Assembly: GCF_026340255.1 (NCBI RefSeq)
Contig: NZ_JAPEPJ010000002.1
Coordinates: 806,001-870,000 of the forward strand
Reading direction: 5' to 3'
Length of the DNA: 64,000 nt
Source: Streptomyces sp. NBC_01408
Lineage (GTDB): Bacteria; Actinomycetota; Actinomycetes; Streptomycetales; Streptomycetaceae
In this document: positions 21,691 to 30,187 of the stretch, one piece after another
Layout of the letters: every line of letters starts with the position of its first letter
How positions within the stretch are numbered: the first letter of the stretch is position 1
Notes under the pieces: model-generated
Seen by the model: only the letters and a program-made list of their open reading frames with translations
The model's database searches: none
What the model was told of the DNA's origin: nothing
Program-made: the position numbers and the translations under genes

Positions 21691-23070
21691 TCAGTCCTGC
21701 GGGTCCGCGAAACCGGGCAGCCAGCGGACGGCCTCCGCGCGGAAGGGCAGTTCGCACTCCAGCTGGCACAGGACGGCGGTGGCCGCGCCGACGACCCGGT
21801 TCACCAGCACGTACGAGGGCGGCAGGTTGAAGCGGCGCAGCAGACTGCCCGGACCCCGGTCGACGGCCTGCACCACTTCCTCGCGCAGCCACTCGCGGGT
21901 GAAGCGGTAGGTCTCGTCCTGCGACGGCGTCGCGATGGGCACCAGGAAGGAGGCGAGCGCGGTGTCGTCCTGCTCGGCCCCCGGCCGCAGGAACCCCTCC
22001 TCGACGAGGAGTTCGTGCGCACCCGACCAGTCGCCCTTCTGGGCGAGCCGGCTGAGGGTGCCCAGGGAGACCGGGAACCCGTCCGGGAGGTGTTTGACCG
22101 CGCCGAAGTCGATGACCCCGAGCCGGCCGTCCGCCAGCATCCGGAAGTTTCCCGGGTGGGGGTCGGCGTGCAGGTACCCGGCGCGTTCGGGGCCGGAGAA
22201 CAGGAACCGGGCGTACTTGAGCCCCGCGTCGTCGCGCTCCGCCTGCACCCCCTCCCGGATGACGGCCGACAGCGGGGTGCCGTCCATCCATTCGGTGACG
22301 AGCACCCGCTCGCTGAAGTCGACCACCTCGGGGACGAGGACCTCCTTGTCCCCGCGGTAGGCCTCGCCGAACGCCTGCTGGGCCGCCGCCTCCAGGCGGT
22401 AGTCCAGCTCCTCGGCGACCCGTTCGCGGAGTTCGTCGAGCATCGGCTCGACGTCGAGGCCGGGCGTGACGATGGAGAAGAGCTTCATCAGGCGGCCGAG
22501 CTGGTTGTAGTCGCCGAGCAGCGCCTCCCCCGCGCCCGGGTACTGGACCTTGACCGCCACCGGGCGGCCGTCCTTCCACACCGCCCGGTGCACCTGTCCG
22601 ATGGACGCGGCAGCGGCCGGTTCGTCGTCGAAGGAGGTGAACCGCTCGCGCCAGTCGGGGCCCAGTTCGGCGGCGAGCACGGCGTGGACGCGCGCGGCGG
22701 GCAGCGCGGGCGCGGCGTCCTGGAGCATGGTGAGGGCGGCCCGGTAGGGGCCGATGACCTCCGGGGGCAGGGCCGCCTCGAACACGGACAGCATCTGCCC
22801 GAACTTCATGGCGCCGCCCTTGAGTTCACCCAGTACGCGGAACAGGTGCTCGGCGGTGCGGCGCTGGAGTTCGCCGGTGATCCGCTCGACCGGCTGTCCC
22901 AGCAGCCGCTTGCCGATGCGCAGGGCGCTGCGGCCTGCGAAGCCGATGGGCAGCGAGGCCAGCCGGGCGTTGCGGGTGAAGGGGGAACGGGGGATGTCGC
23001 GGGCCGGCCGCCGGGCCGGGGCGCGCCGGCCGTCGTCCGCGGCCTCGTACTCGTCCTTGCGGTACGTCAT
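21691..23070 (-). CDS. ABC1/UbiB-family atypical kinase
   Basis: A 459-residue protein. The N-terminal helices carry the KxGQ-type motif in GGAMKFGQMLSVFEAALPPE. The nucleotide-binding Ala-rich loop is AAASIGQVHRAVW, and the lysine strand is PVAVKVQYPGAG. The catalytic loop is YLHADPHPGNFRML and the metal loop is LGVIDFGAVKHL. UbiB-type proteins are membrane-associated ATPases and kinases linked to isoprenoid-quinone metabolism. The ATG at 23070 is chosen because GGGAG lies six bases away. It overlaps the TGA of the anthranilate synthase gene (TGATG), so it is translationally coupled to it. Whether it serves the biosynthetic cluster or only follows it is not clear. Confidence 0.85.
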   Translation of the reverse strand: MTYRKDEYEAADDGRRAPARRPARDIPRSPFTRNARLASLPIGFAGRSALRIGKRLLGQPVERITGELQRRTAEHLFRVLGELKGGAMKFGQMLSVFEAALPPEVIGPYRAALTMLQDAAPALPAARVHAVLAAELGPDWRERFTSFDDEPAAAASIGQVHRAVWKDGRPVAVKVQYPGAGEALLGDYNQLGRLMKLFSIVTPGLDVEPMLDELRERVAEELDYRLEAAAQQAFGEAYRGDKEVLVPEVVDFSERVLVTEWMDGTPLSAVIREGVQAERDDAGLKYARFLFSGPERAGYLHADPHPGNFRMLADGRLGVIDFGAVKHLPDGFPVSLGTLSRLAQKGDWSGAHELLVEEGFLRPGAEQDDTALASFLVPIATPSQDETYRFTREWLREEVVQAVDRGPGSLLRRFNLPPSYVLVNRVVGAATAVLCQLECELPFRAEAVRWLPGFADPQD

Positions 23071-25352
23071 CACAGGCTCCCGGCGCCGACTCGGGGCGAC
23101 GCGGCGCGGGTGAGGCCGGCGACCGCGTTGGCGATCAGCGTGTGGCCGGCTCCGTTCCCCGTCGTCATGATGGATTCGGGGTGGAACTGGACTGCGGCGA
23201 TGGGCAGTTCACGGTGTTCGATGGCCATCACGGTTCCGTCCGGGGTGCAGGCCGTCACGTCGAACACCTCGGGCAGCGTGCCCGGTTCGGCGTACAGCGA
23301 GTGGTAGCGCCCCGCGTGGATCCGCGCGGGCAGGTTCTTGAACACGGTGCCGCCTCCGTCGAGTACGTCGACCGGCGAGGGTTTGCCGTGGACCGGGAGC
23401 GGCAGGACGCCGAGGGTGCCGCCGAAGTGCTCCACCAGGCCCTGGAGGCCGAGGCACACCCCGAACACGGGCAGTCCCCGTACCAGTGCGGCGTCGAGCA
23501 GAGCCGACATCCCGAAGTCCGCGGGGCGGCCGGGTCCGGGCGAGAGCACCAGCAGGTCGGGGGCGAGACCGTCGAGCAGCTCCGGCGGGAAGCCCGCACG
23601 GTAGGTGACGACCTCGGCGCCCGTCTGGCGGAAGTAGTCGGCCAGGGTGTGGACGAAGGAGTCCTGGTGGTCGACGAGCAGGACCCGCCGGGGCCGGCCG
23701 GAATCCGCGGCGGAGCCCGCCACCGGGCCGTGCGGGCCGCCGCGTGAGCGGTGCGGCGCGGCAGACGCGGACGCCGGCGCCGGAGCGGAGGCGGCCGGGA
23801 TCGCGGGGGTCGGGTTCTCCACGGCGTCGATCAGCGCGAAGGCCTTGAGGACCGTCTCGCTCTCCTCCGCCTCCGGGTCGGAGTCGAACAGCAGGGTGGC
23901 GCCCGCCCGTACGGTGGCAATGCCGTCCCGGATCTGGATGGTGCGCAGGGTCAGGGCCGTGTCCAGGCCCCCGTCGAAGCCGATGCGGCCGACGGCTCCG
24001 CCGTACCAGCGGCGCGGGCTGCGCTCGTTCGCCTCGATGAAGGCGATGGCGGCGCGCTTCGGGGCCCCGGTGACGGTGACGGCCCACATGTGGGTGAGGA
24101 AGGCGTCCAGCGCGTCGCGGTCGCCGCGCAGCCGGCCGCGTACGTGGTCGACCGTGTGGATGAGCGTGGAGTACAGCTCGATCTGGCGGCGGGCCAGCAC
24201 CTGCACGCTGCCCGGTTCGCAGACCCGCGCCTTGTCGTTGCGGTCCACGTCGGTGCACATGGTCAGCTCGGACTCCTCCTTGCGGGAGTCGAGCAGGGTG
24301 CGGACCTGCTCGGCGTCCTCCAGGGGGTTGCCGCCGCGCGCGATGGTGCCGCTGATCGGGCAGGACTCGACCGCCCGGGACCGCGGGTCGACCCGGACGA
24401 ACATCTCCGGCGAGGCCCCGACCAGGTGCTCCCCCGCGGCCAGGTTCATCAGCAGCCCGTAGGGCGCGGGATTGCGTGAGCGGAGCCGGCGGAAGACCTC
24501 GGAGGGTGCCGAGGCGCTGGGGCGGTGGAAGCTCTGGCCGGGGACGGCCTCGAACATCTCCCCGTCGCGGAAGTGCTGTTGGGCGCGGCGCACCAGCTGC
24601 GCGTACTCGCCCGGCGCGTGGTCGCGGTAGGCGGCGGGTTCGGCCGGGGGTCCGTACGGGGCGGCGGGCGTGGCCCGGGCGAGGCCGGCGGTGGAGCGGC
24701 CCGCATACGCGAACTCGTAGTCGTGGCGGGTCGCGGTGGAGCGCCGCCGGTCGATCTCCAGGACCGTGTCCGGCAGGTGCAGGACCATGGTGCGGTCCCG
24801 CGGGTCGCGGTCCTGGTGCAGGGGGACCGGGTCGAAGCCCAGGACGAGGTCGTAGCCGAAGGCCCCGTACAGGCCCCAGACGGGGTCCTCGGGGCTGGCG
24901 AGGCCGGTGACGAGCGTGCGCAGGACGTTCAGGACGGAGGGGCGGCGGGTCCGGTCCTCCTCCGTGACCAGGCTGCGGGTCTCGCCGATGTCCGCGCTCA
25001 CCACGTGTTCCCCCGCGTCCCACCGTGCACCGTGCGGGAGCAGGGCCTCGGCGAGGGCGGGGAGCAGGACGCGGCCGCGCTCGTTGAGGGCGCGCGCGTA
25101 CACGCGGTCGCCGACGGCGGTCACCTCCACCGGCGGATCGACGTGGCCCAGGTCGAAGGGCCGGTAGCGGCCCGGCTGTTCGGAGCGTCCCGACATCAGC
25201 AGGCCGCGCCGCGCGTCGAGGGCCTCCTCCAGGCCGGCCAGCTCGGCTTCGGCCGCGGCCGGGTCCAGGTCGTGCGAGCGCCGGGTCACCTCCACCCCGA
25301 TGGGGGTGGTCCATCGCCGGGTCGTGGGCGTCCGCCGCGTCATTGCCGTCAT
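23070..25352 (-). CDS. Fused anthranilate synthase (TrpE-TrpG type)
   Basis: A 760-residue fusion converting chorismate and glutamine to anthranilate. The chorismate-binding half contains GEMFEAVPGQSFHRP, SPEMFVRVDPRSRAVESCPI, TMCTDVDRNDKARVCEPGSV and HMWAVTVTGAPKRAAIAFIE. An Ala/Pro-rich linker at about 575-610 leads to the glutamine amidotransferase half. That half has LLVDHQDSFVHTLADYFRQ, LLVLSPGPGRP, the nucleophile in FGVCLGLQG, and AVQFHPES. The ATG at 25352 has AAGGA upstream. The fused form is typical of secondary-metabolite anthranilate synthases and of the related PhzE (ADIC) enzymes, which I cannot separate here by eye. Upstream lies a MITE-like element, so the gene may have lost its original promoter context. 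Confidence 0.88.
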   Translation of the reverse strand: MTAMTRRTPTTRRWTTPIGVEVTRRSHDLDPAAAEAELAGLEEALDARRGLLMSGRSEQPGRYRPFDLGHVDPPVEVTAVGDRVYARALNERGRVLLPALAEALLPHGARWDAGEHVVSADIGETRSLVTEEDRTRRPSVLNVLRTLVTGLASPEDPVWGLYGAFGYDLVLGFDPVPLHQDRDPRDRTMVLHLPDTVLEIDRRRSTATRHDYEFAYAGRSTAGLARATPAAPYGPPAEPAAYRDHAPGEYAQLVRRAQQHFRDGEMFEAVPGQSFHRPSASAPSEVFRRLRSRNPAPYGLLMNLAAGEHLVGASPEMFVRVDPRSRAVESCPISGTIARGGNPLEDAEQVRTLLDSRKEESELTMCTDVDRNDKARVCEPGSVQVLARRQIELYSTLIHTVDHVRGRLRGDRDALDAFLTHMWAVTVTGAPKRAAIAFIEANERSPRRWYGGAVGRIGFDGGLDTALTLRTIQIRDGIATVRAGATLLFDSDPEAEESETVLKAFALIDAVENPTPAIPAASAPAPASASAAPHRSRGGPHGPVAGSAADSGRPRRVLLVDHQDSFVHTLADYFRQTGAEVVTYRAGFPPELLDGLAPDLLVLSPGPGRPADFGMSALLDAALVRGLPVFGVCLGLQGLVEHFGGTLGVLPLPVHGKPSPVDVLDGGGTVFKNLPARIHAGRYHSLYAEPGTLPEVFDVTACTPDGTVMAIEHRELPIAAVQFHPESIMTTGNGAGHTLIANAVAGLTRAASPRVGAGSL

Positions 25353-25384
25353 CGTGTGTTCGTCCTTCTGCATCGTTGGAGGAC

Positions 25385-25549
25385 CTAGTGCTGTGGCCGG
25401 AAAGGTTTGCCGGGTCGCGTCGTCCGGTGCGGTGCATCGCAAGGCGGAGGGCCGCGGCTCGTACTGGACGTACCGGCGCGGTCCGACAACGCGGCGAGGT
25501 GCCGTGCCGGGCGGCGCGACCCGGTGAACCTTTCCGGCCACAGCACTAG
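25385..25549. mobile_element. MITE-like element, copy 2
   Basis: A 165-bp element with ends CTAGTGCTGTGGCCGGAAAG and (inverted) CTTTCCGGCCACAGCACTAG. It lies in opposite orientation to the copy at 13460-13657 and is about 85-90 percent identical by eye along its length. It has no coding capacity. It separates the anthranilate synthase gene from the lyase gene and therefore sits inside the biosynthetic cluster. The right CTAG ends one base before the TGA of the lyase gene. Confidence 0.75.
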
Positions 25550-25550
25550 G

Positions 25551-26990
25551 TCAGCCGCAGCCGCGGGTGGCGTGGAAGCGGGCCAGGACCCGGTCGACGA
25601 GGACTGCGGCGGCCCCGGTGTACCGGGCGGGATCGCACAGCTCGCGCAGCGAGTGCGCGCTGTGGCGCCCGGCGAGTTCGGGTGCCGCGGCGAGTACGTC
25701 GGCCAGGTGCTGTCCGGTCCCGGCGGCACGCGCCGACGCCGCGGCCACCAGCTGCTTGGCGGCGGCCCGGCCCAGTTCCGGGGAGAGCACGGCGGCGAGC
25801 CGCTCGGAGACCACCCGGCCGCCGGTGAGGTCGAGGTTGGCGCGCATCCGCTCGGGGTGCACGGTGAGTCCCCCGGCCAGTTCCACGGCGGTGGCGGCGG
25901 CCCCGCCGGTGAGCCGCAGGAGCGCGCGGAGCGTCTCCCACTCGGCGTGCCAGGCTCCCGCGGGCCGTTCGTCGTCGGTGACGGCGACCTGGGCGAGGGT
26001 GCCCGCCAGCCCGGGCACCTGGTAGGCGGCGGACCGGATGAGCGCCGCCAGCGCCGGGTTGCGCTTGTGCGGCATGGCGGAGGAGGAGCCCCGGCCCTCG
26101 GCGGCCGCTTCGGTGACCTCGGCGGTCTCGGTCCGGGACAGCAGCTGGACGTCGGCGGCGAGGGTACCGAGGCCCGCGGCCGTCAGGGACAGCGCGGCGG
26201 CCAGGTCGGCGAGCGGGGTGCGCACCGTGTGCCAGGGCACGAGCGGGTCCGCGAGGCCCAGTTCGGCGGCGACGGCCGACGGCAGCCGCTGGGCGTACGC
26301 GGCCGTGTCCTGCGCCGCGCTGCCCGGGGCGTACAGCCGGGCGTACTCGAGGTATCCGGCCATCGTGCCCGCCGCGCCGCCCAGTTGGACGGGCAGGCCG
26401 TCCTCCCGGACCCGGCGCAGCCGTTCCTCCGCGTCCAGTACGGCCTGGAGCCAGCCGGCCGCCTTGAGCCCGAAGGTGGTGGGCACCGCGTGCTGGCCCA
26501 GGGTGCGCGCGGCCGTCAGGGTGTCGCGGTGGCGCCGGGCGAGCGCGGCCAGGGCCGTGGCCGTGCGGTCCAGGTCGGCCAGGATCAGGTCGGTGGTGCG
26601 GGCCGCGACCAGCATCAGCGCGGTGTCGAGGACGTCCTGGCTGGTGGATCCCTGGTGCACGTAGTGCGCGGCTTCCGGGTCCTTGCGGGCCACCGCCTTT
26701 GCGAGCATCCCCACGAGTGCGACCACCGGGTTGGCGGCCTCGCGGGCGCGCACCGCGACCTCGCGCAGGTCGAAGAGGTCCGCCCGGGCGGCGGCCGTGA
26801 CGGCTTCGGCCGCCGTGGCGGGCACCGTCCCGAGCCGGACCTGCGCCCGGGCCAGCGCGGCCTCCGCGTCGAGCATGGCCTGGAGGAAGGCGGCGTCACA
26901 GGTCGCCGCCTCCGCCGCGCTGCCCGCCCGTACGGGCGACAGCAGGCCGGTGTCCAGTGCCGGGTCCCAGCCCGGCCGGGGCGTGGTCAC
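25551..26990 (-). CDS. Fumarase/aspartase-superfamily lyase, CreD-like (putative nitrosuccinate lyase)
   Basis: A 479-residue lyase with the three conserved regions of the superfamily: region 1 in YVHQGSTSQDVLDTALML, region 2 in LGQHAVPTTFGLKAAGW, and region 3 in GSSSAMPHKRNPALAALI. It is close to the 3-carboxymuconate cycloisomerase (PcaB) branch, which also contains nitrosuccinate lyases such as CreD and FzmL. The GTG start overlaps the stop of the flavoenzyme gene (GTGA), so both are made together. In the CreE/CreD pathway the flavoenzyme turns aspartate into nitrosuccinate and this lyase releases nitrous acid and fumarate. The pairing is the main argument. PcaB activity is the alternative, but no other protocatechuate genes are here. 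Confidence 0.72.
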   Translation of the reverse strand: MTTPRPGWDPALDTGLLSPVRAGSAAEAATCDAAFLQAMLDAEAALARAQVRLGTVPATAAEAVTAAARADLFDLREVAVRAREAANPVVALVGMLAKAVARKDPEAAHYVHQGSTSQDVLDTALMLVAARTTDLILADLDRTATALAALARRHRDTLTAARTLGQHAVPTTFGLKAAGWLQAVLDAEERLRRVREDGLPVQLGGAAGTMAGYLEYARLYAPGSAAQDTAAYAQRLPSAVAAELGLADPLVPWHTVRTPLADLAAALSLTAAGLGTLAADVQLLSRTETAEVTEAAAEGRGSSSAMPHKRNPALAALIRSAAYQVPGLAGTLAQVAVTDDERPAGAWHAEWETLRALLRLTGGAAATAVELAGGLTVHPERMRANLDLTGGRVVSERLAAVLSPELGRAAAKQLVAAASARAAGTGQHLADVLAAAPELAGRHSAHSLRELCDPARYTGAAAVLVDRVLARFHATRGCG

Positions 26991-28972
26991 GGGCCCTCCC
27001 AGCCCGGGGCGGAGGCGGCCGGTGCCGTCGCCGTGGCGTGCGCGGGTACGGGTACGGGGGCGGCGAGTCCGAGCAGGGCCAGGGCGATGGCGTCGGAGTC
27101 GCCGAGGGTCACCGAGTTCACGCCGGGACGGATGCCCGCGGCCGTCACCCAGTGCACGGCCTCGGTGGGCACCCCGTAGGCGAAGCGCCGCGGATGGGCC
27201 CGGCCGTCCGCGGAGATCAGCCGGTACGGACGCTCGGTGACGGCCACGCCGCCCGTCTGGTGGGCGCCGTGGCGCGGGTCGCGGATCTCGTACGGGCGGC
27301 AGGCGCCGGTGGCGGCCAGGTACCGCAGCAGCGGATCGGCGGTGCGCCGCAGGTCGGGCTCCGGCAGCCGGGCTTCGACCAGGGTGGTGACCTCGGTGCG
27401 CGATCCGGGGACCTCGGGCGATTCGACGGCGAACACCCCGGCCCGTTCGTCGGGTTCCACCCGCATGCCGGGTCCGAGGATCCGCAGCACACCGGCCTCG
27501 ATGAGGGCGATCATCTCCTCGACGCGGCGGGGCGGCGGCCCGATGGACAGGAACGCGTTGAGCGGGGTGTACCAGCCGTCCAGGTCCTCGCGGTGGGACC
27601 GGCCGGCGAGCCCGCCGTGGTCCACGGCCAGCCGGATCTCGTTGCGCAGGTCGCGAAGCACGTCCAGGGCCGCCTTCAGCGGGCCGTCGACGTTGCCCGC
27701 CTCGGATTCGGCGAGGTCCCGGCGCAGGGTCTCCAGCAGCCACGTCCGGTAGTCGTCGGCGTCGCGGAAGGACCGGTCGCCGTACGGGCGGGCGATGTGC
27801 TTCCAGTCCCAGCGGTCCTCGGGGCCGATGCCGAACTCGTCCAGTACGTCGGCCTCTTCGGCGGAGCCCCACGGCCGCGCGAGGGTGCTCCGCCGGAACC
27901 GCAGCACCGCCTCCGGGTCCGTCCTCCGGGCCAGCAGCGCCGCGTAGAAGACGGTCTCGACCTCCTTGGCGATCAGCGGCCACAGGTCACGGGAGAAGTC
28001 GAGGCCGCCGCGGTCCGCGGCCTCCCGAAGCTGCGCCAGCTTGGCGGGGGTCAGCAGCCAGGAGTGGTGGCGGCCGTGCGCCCCCTTCTGGTTGCGGCCC
28101 CGCGAGTGGTACGGGACCCCGCGCCGCGAGGCCGCGTACAGCCGGGGTTCGCGGCCCGACGGGCGGTACACCAGGGCCCCGTCGCGACGGTCGAAGGTGC
28201 CGCCCCGGCCGAGGGTGAACAGCGCCATGTGGTCGAAGAAGTTGAGGCCGAGACCGCGCAGGGCGACCGGCTCCCCGGGGGCGACCGCCGACAGCTCGGT
28301 GTCGGCCGGGTTGGCCGGACGGACGTGGCGCAGCCCGTGCGCCCGGGCGAACTCCGCGAGCCGCAGTTCTCCGTCGTCCGGGGTGAGCGGCAGGTGTCCC
28401 TGCGCCATGACCACGGCGTCGAGTCCGCGGATGCGGGTGCCGTTGGCGAGGGTGACGCACTGCCGGCCGTCGTCCTCGTCGTGCAGGCGGACCGCGCGCA
28501 GGGGGTGCACGGTGACGGTGAGCAGCGGCGGGGCGGTGCGCACCACGCGGCGGAACACCCACTCCAGGTAGTGGCCGTAGAAGGCGCGCGTCGGGTAGGA
28601 GTCGGGCGTCAGGTCCCTGGCCTCGGCCAGCACCTGGTCGTCGTAGGCCGGGTCCGTCGGGTGCGCCGGGCCCGCGTCGGTGAGGTCGCGCGCCCACTCG
28701 TAGAGGCTGGGGCCCGGGGCGGGTACGCCGGCCATCTCCACGCTCGGGTCGGTGAACAGGGTCACCTGCGAGGCGACCGTGTTCATCAGCAGGTGGTGCG
28801 ACTGCCGGGTGCGCCAGACGCTGCCCGCTCCAGGGCGGGCCGGGTCCACGACGTGGACCGCGACGGCGGTGCCCGCGGCCCGCTCCCGCGCGTCCGCGCA
28901 GAGCCGCTCCAGCACCGAGAGGCCTCGTGGGCCGGCGCCTATGATGCAGACCTCCAGCTGTCTGTCGCTCAC
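26987..28972 (-). CDS. FAD/NAD(P)-binding flavoenzyme, CreE-like (putative aspartate N-monooxygenase)
   Basis: A 661-residue protein starting at GTG (VSDRQLEVCIIGAGPRGLSV) with GGAGA upstream. The N-terminal Rossmann motif GAGPRGLSVLERL and the following VDPARPGAGSVWR fit the FAD-NAD(P)-binding family that contains CreE and FzmM. The NADPH-side region includes VVMAQGHLPLT and VALRGLGLNFFDHMALFTLG. The C-terminal third has HWVTAAGIRPGVNSVTLGDS, closing the FAD site. In that pathway aspartate is oxidised at nitrogen to nitrosuccinate. It overlaps the CreD-like lyase by four bases. The alternative is an uncharacterised oxidoreductase of the same family, such as those tied to siderophore or lysine hydroxylation. 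Confidence 0.75.
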   Translation of the reverse strand: MSDRQLEVCIIGAGPRGLSVLERLCADARERAAGTAVAVHVVDPARPGAGSVWRTRQSHHLLMNTVASQVTLFTDPSVEMAGVPAPGPSLYEWARDLTDAGPAHPTDPAYDDQVLAEARDLTPDSYPTRAFYGHYLEWVFRRVVRTAPPLLTVTVHPLRAVRLHDEDDGRQCVTLANGTRIRGLDAVVMAQGHLPLTPDDGELRLAEFARAHGLRHVRPANPADTELSAVAPGEPVALRGLGLNFFDHMALFTLGRGGTFDRRDGALVYRPSGREPRLYAASRRGVPYHSRGRNQKGAHGRHHSWLLTPAKLAQLREAADRGGLDFSRDLWPLIAKEVETVFYAALLARRTDPEAVLRFRRSTLARPWGSAEEADVLDEFGIGPEDRWDWKHIARPYGDRSFRDADDYRTWLLETLRRDLAESEAGNVDGPLKAALDVLRDLRNEIRLAVDHGGLAGRSHREDLDGWYTPLNAFLSIGPPPRRVEEMIALIEAGVLRILGPGMRVEPDERAGVFAVESPEVPGSRTEVTTLVEARLPEPDLRRTADPLLRYLAATGACRPYEIRDPRHGAHQTGGVAVTERPYRLISADGRAHPRRFAYGVPTEAVHWVTAAGIRPGVNSVTLGDSDAIALALLGLAAPVPVPAHATATAPAASAPGWEGP

Positions 28973-29044
28973 GTAAATTCTCCGTTCCGGCGGGCAAGTT
29001 GGGGTGTGGCGGGTGGCGGGGTGCCCGGGATGGGGGGTGTCCCC

Positions 29045-30187
29045 CTAGACGCCGAGGTCGCGGCCGATGATTTCCTTCATGACTTCGTTGGTGCCGCCGT
29101 AGATCGGGTGCACGCGGTTGTCGACGAAGGCCCTGGCCACGGGGGTCTCGCGCATGAAGCCGTAGCCGCCGTGCAGTTGCACGCAGCGGTCCAGGACGCG
29201 GCGCTGGACGTCGGTGGCCCACCACTTGGCCTTGGCGGCGGCCACCGCGTCGAGGCGGCCGGCGTTGTGCTCCGCGACCGCCCGGTCCACGTAGGTCCGG
29301 GCGACGTCCAACTCGGTCGCCATTTCCGCGAGTTCAAAGCGGATGTGCTGGAAGGAGCCGATCGCCCGGCCGAACTGGCTGCGCGACTTGCAGTAGGCGA
29401 GGGTCTGCGCGAAGGCGGTCTCGGCCGCGGCCACGGCGTACGCGGCGATGCCGAGCCGCTCCTGGGGCAGGTTGTTGGCCAGGTACAGGAAGCCGCGTCC
29501 GGCCCGGCCCAGCAGGTTCGCCACCGGTACCCGCACCTCGTCGAAGAACAGCTCGGCCGTGTCCTGCGCGGCCATGCCGATCTTCTCCAGCTTGCGGCCG
29601 CGCTCGAACCCGGCCATGCCGCGCTCGACCACCAGCAGGCTCAGGCCCCGCGCGCCGCGGCCGGGCTCGGTCCTGGCCACCACGATCACCAGGTCGGCGT
29701 GGATGCCGTTGGTGATGAAGGTCTTCGCGCCGCTGAGCACGTAGTGGTCGCCGTCCCGGCGGGCCGAGGTGCGGACGGCCTGCAGATCGCTGCCGGCCTC
29801 CGGTTCGGTCATCGCGATGGCCGTGATCAGCTCGCCCGAGCAGAAGCCAGGCAGCCAGCGCCGTTTCTGCTCCTCCGTGGCGAGGTCCAGCAGGTACGGG
29901 GCGACCACGTCGTTGTGGAGGGCGAACCCGACGCCGGTGGCGCCGACCCGCATGATCTCCTCGCTGATGATCGCCTGGTAGCGGAAGTCGCGCACTCCCC
30001 CGCCCCCGTACTCCTCGGGCACGTCGATGCCGAGCAGCCCGAGCTTCCCGGCGGAGCGCCACACCTCGCGGTCGACCAGTCCGGCTCGCTCCCAGTCGGC
30101 GTGGAAGGGGACGATCTCCCTCTCGACGAACTCGCGCACCATGTCCCTGAAGTCCAGGTGCTCCGAGGTCAGTTCACTTTCACGCAC
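29045..30187 (-). CDS. Acyl-CoA (or acyl-carrier) dehydrogenase
   Basis: A 380-residue flavoprotein. The GTG start at 30187 has GGGAG at good spacing and overlaps the end of the thioesterase gene by eight bases. Family motifs are DVPEEYGGGGVRDFRY, AIAMTEPEAGSDLQAVRTSA, YVLSGAKTFITNGIHAD, QYGRAIGSFQ-like QFGRAIGSFQHIRFELAEMA, and the C-terminal GGYGFMRETPVARAFVDNRV. It introduces a 2,3-double bond into an acyl thioester, using FAD and an electron-transfer flavoprotein. In this cluster the substrate could be carrier-bound, for example an aminoacyl or acyl group on one of the two carriers. Which substrate is used cannot be read from the sequence. Confidence 0.9.
   Translation of the reverse strand: MRESELTSEHLDFRDMVREFVEREIVPFHADWERAGLVDREVWRSAGKLGLLGIDVPEEYGGGGVRDFRYQAIISEEIMRVGATGVGFALHNDVVAPYLLDLATEEQKRRWLPGFCSGELITAIAMTEPEAGSDLQAVRTSARRDGDHYVLSGAKTFITNGIHADLVIVVARTEPGRGARGLSLLVVERGMAGFERGRKLEKIGMAAQDTAELFFDEVRVPVANLLGRAGRGFLYLANNLPQERLGIAAYAVAAAETAFAQTLAYCKSRSQFGRAIGSFQHIRFELAEMATELDVARTYVDRAVAEHNAGRLDAVAAAKAKWWATDVQRRVLDRCVQLHGGYGFMRETPVARAFVDNRVHPIYGGTNEVMKEIIGRDLGV

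Noticed and set aside
25551..26990. Adenylosuccinate lyase or simple PcaB
   Set aside because: No purine or protocatechuate genes are nearby, and the overlap with a CreE-like flavoenzyme favours nitrosuccinate lyase. The family itself is not separated by eye, so this stays an open alternative.
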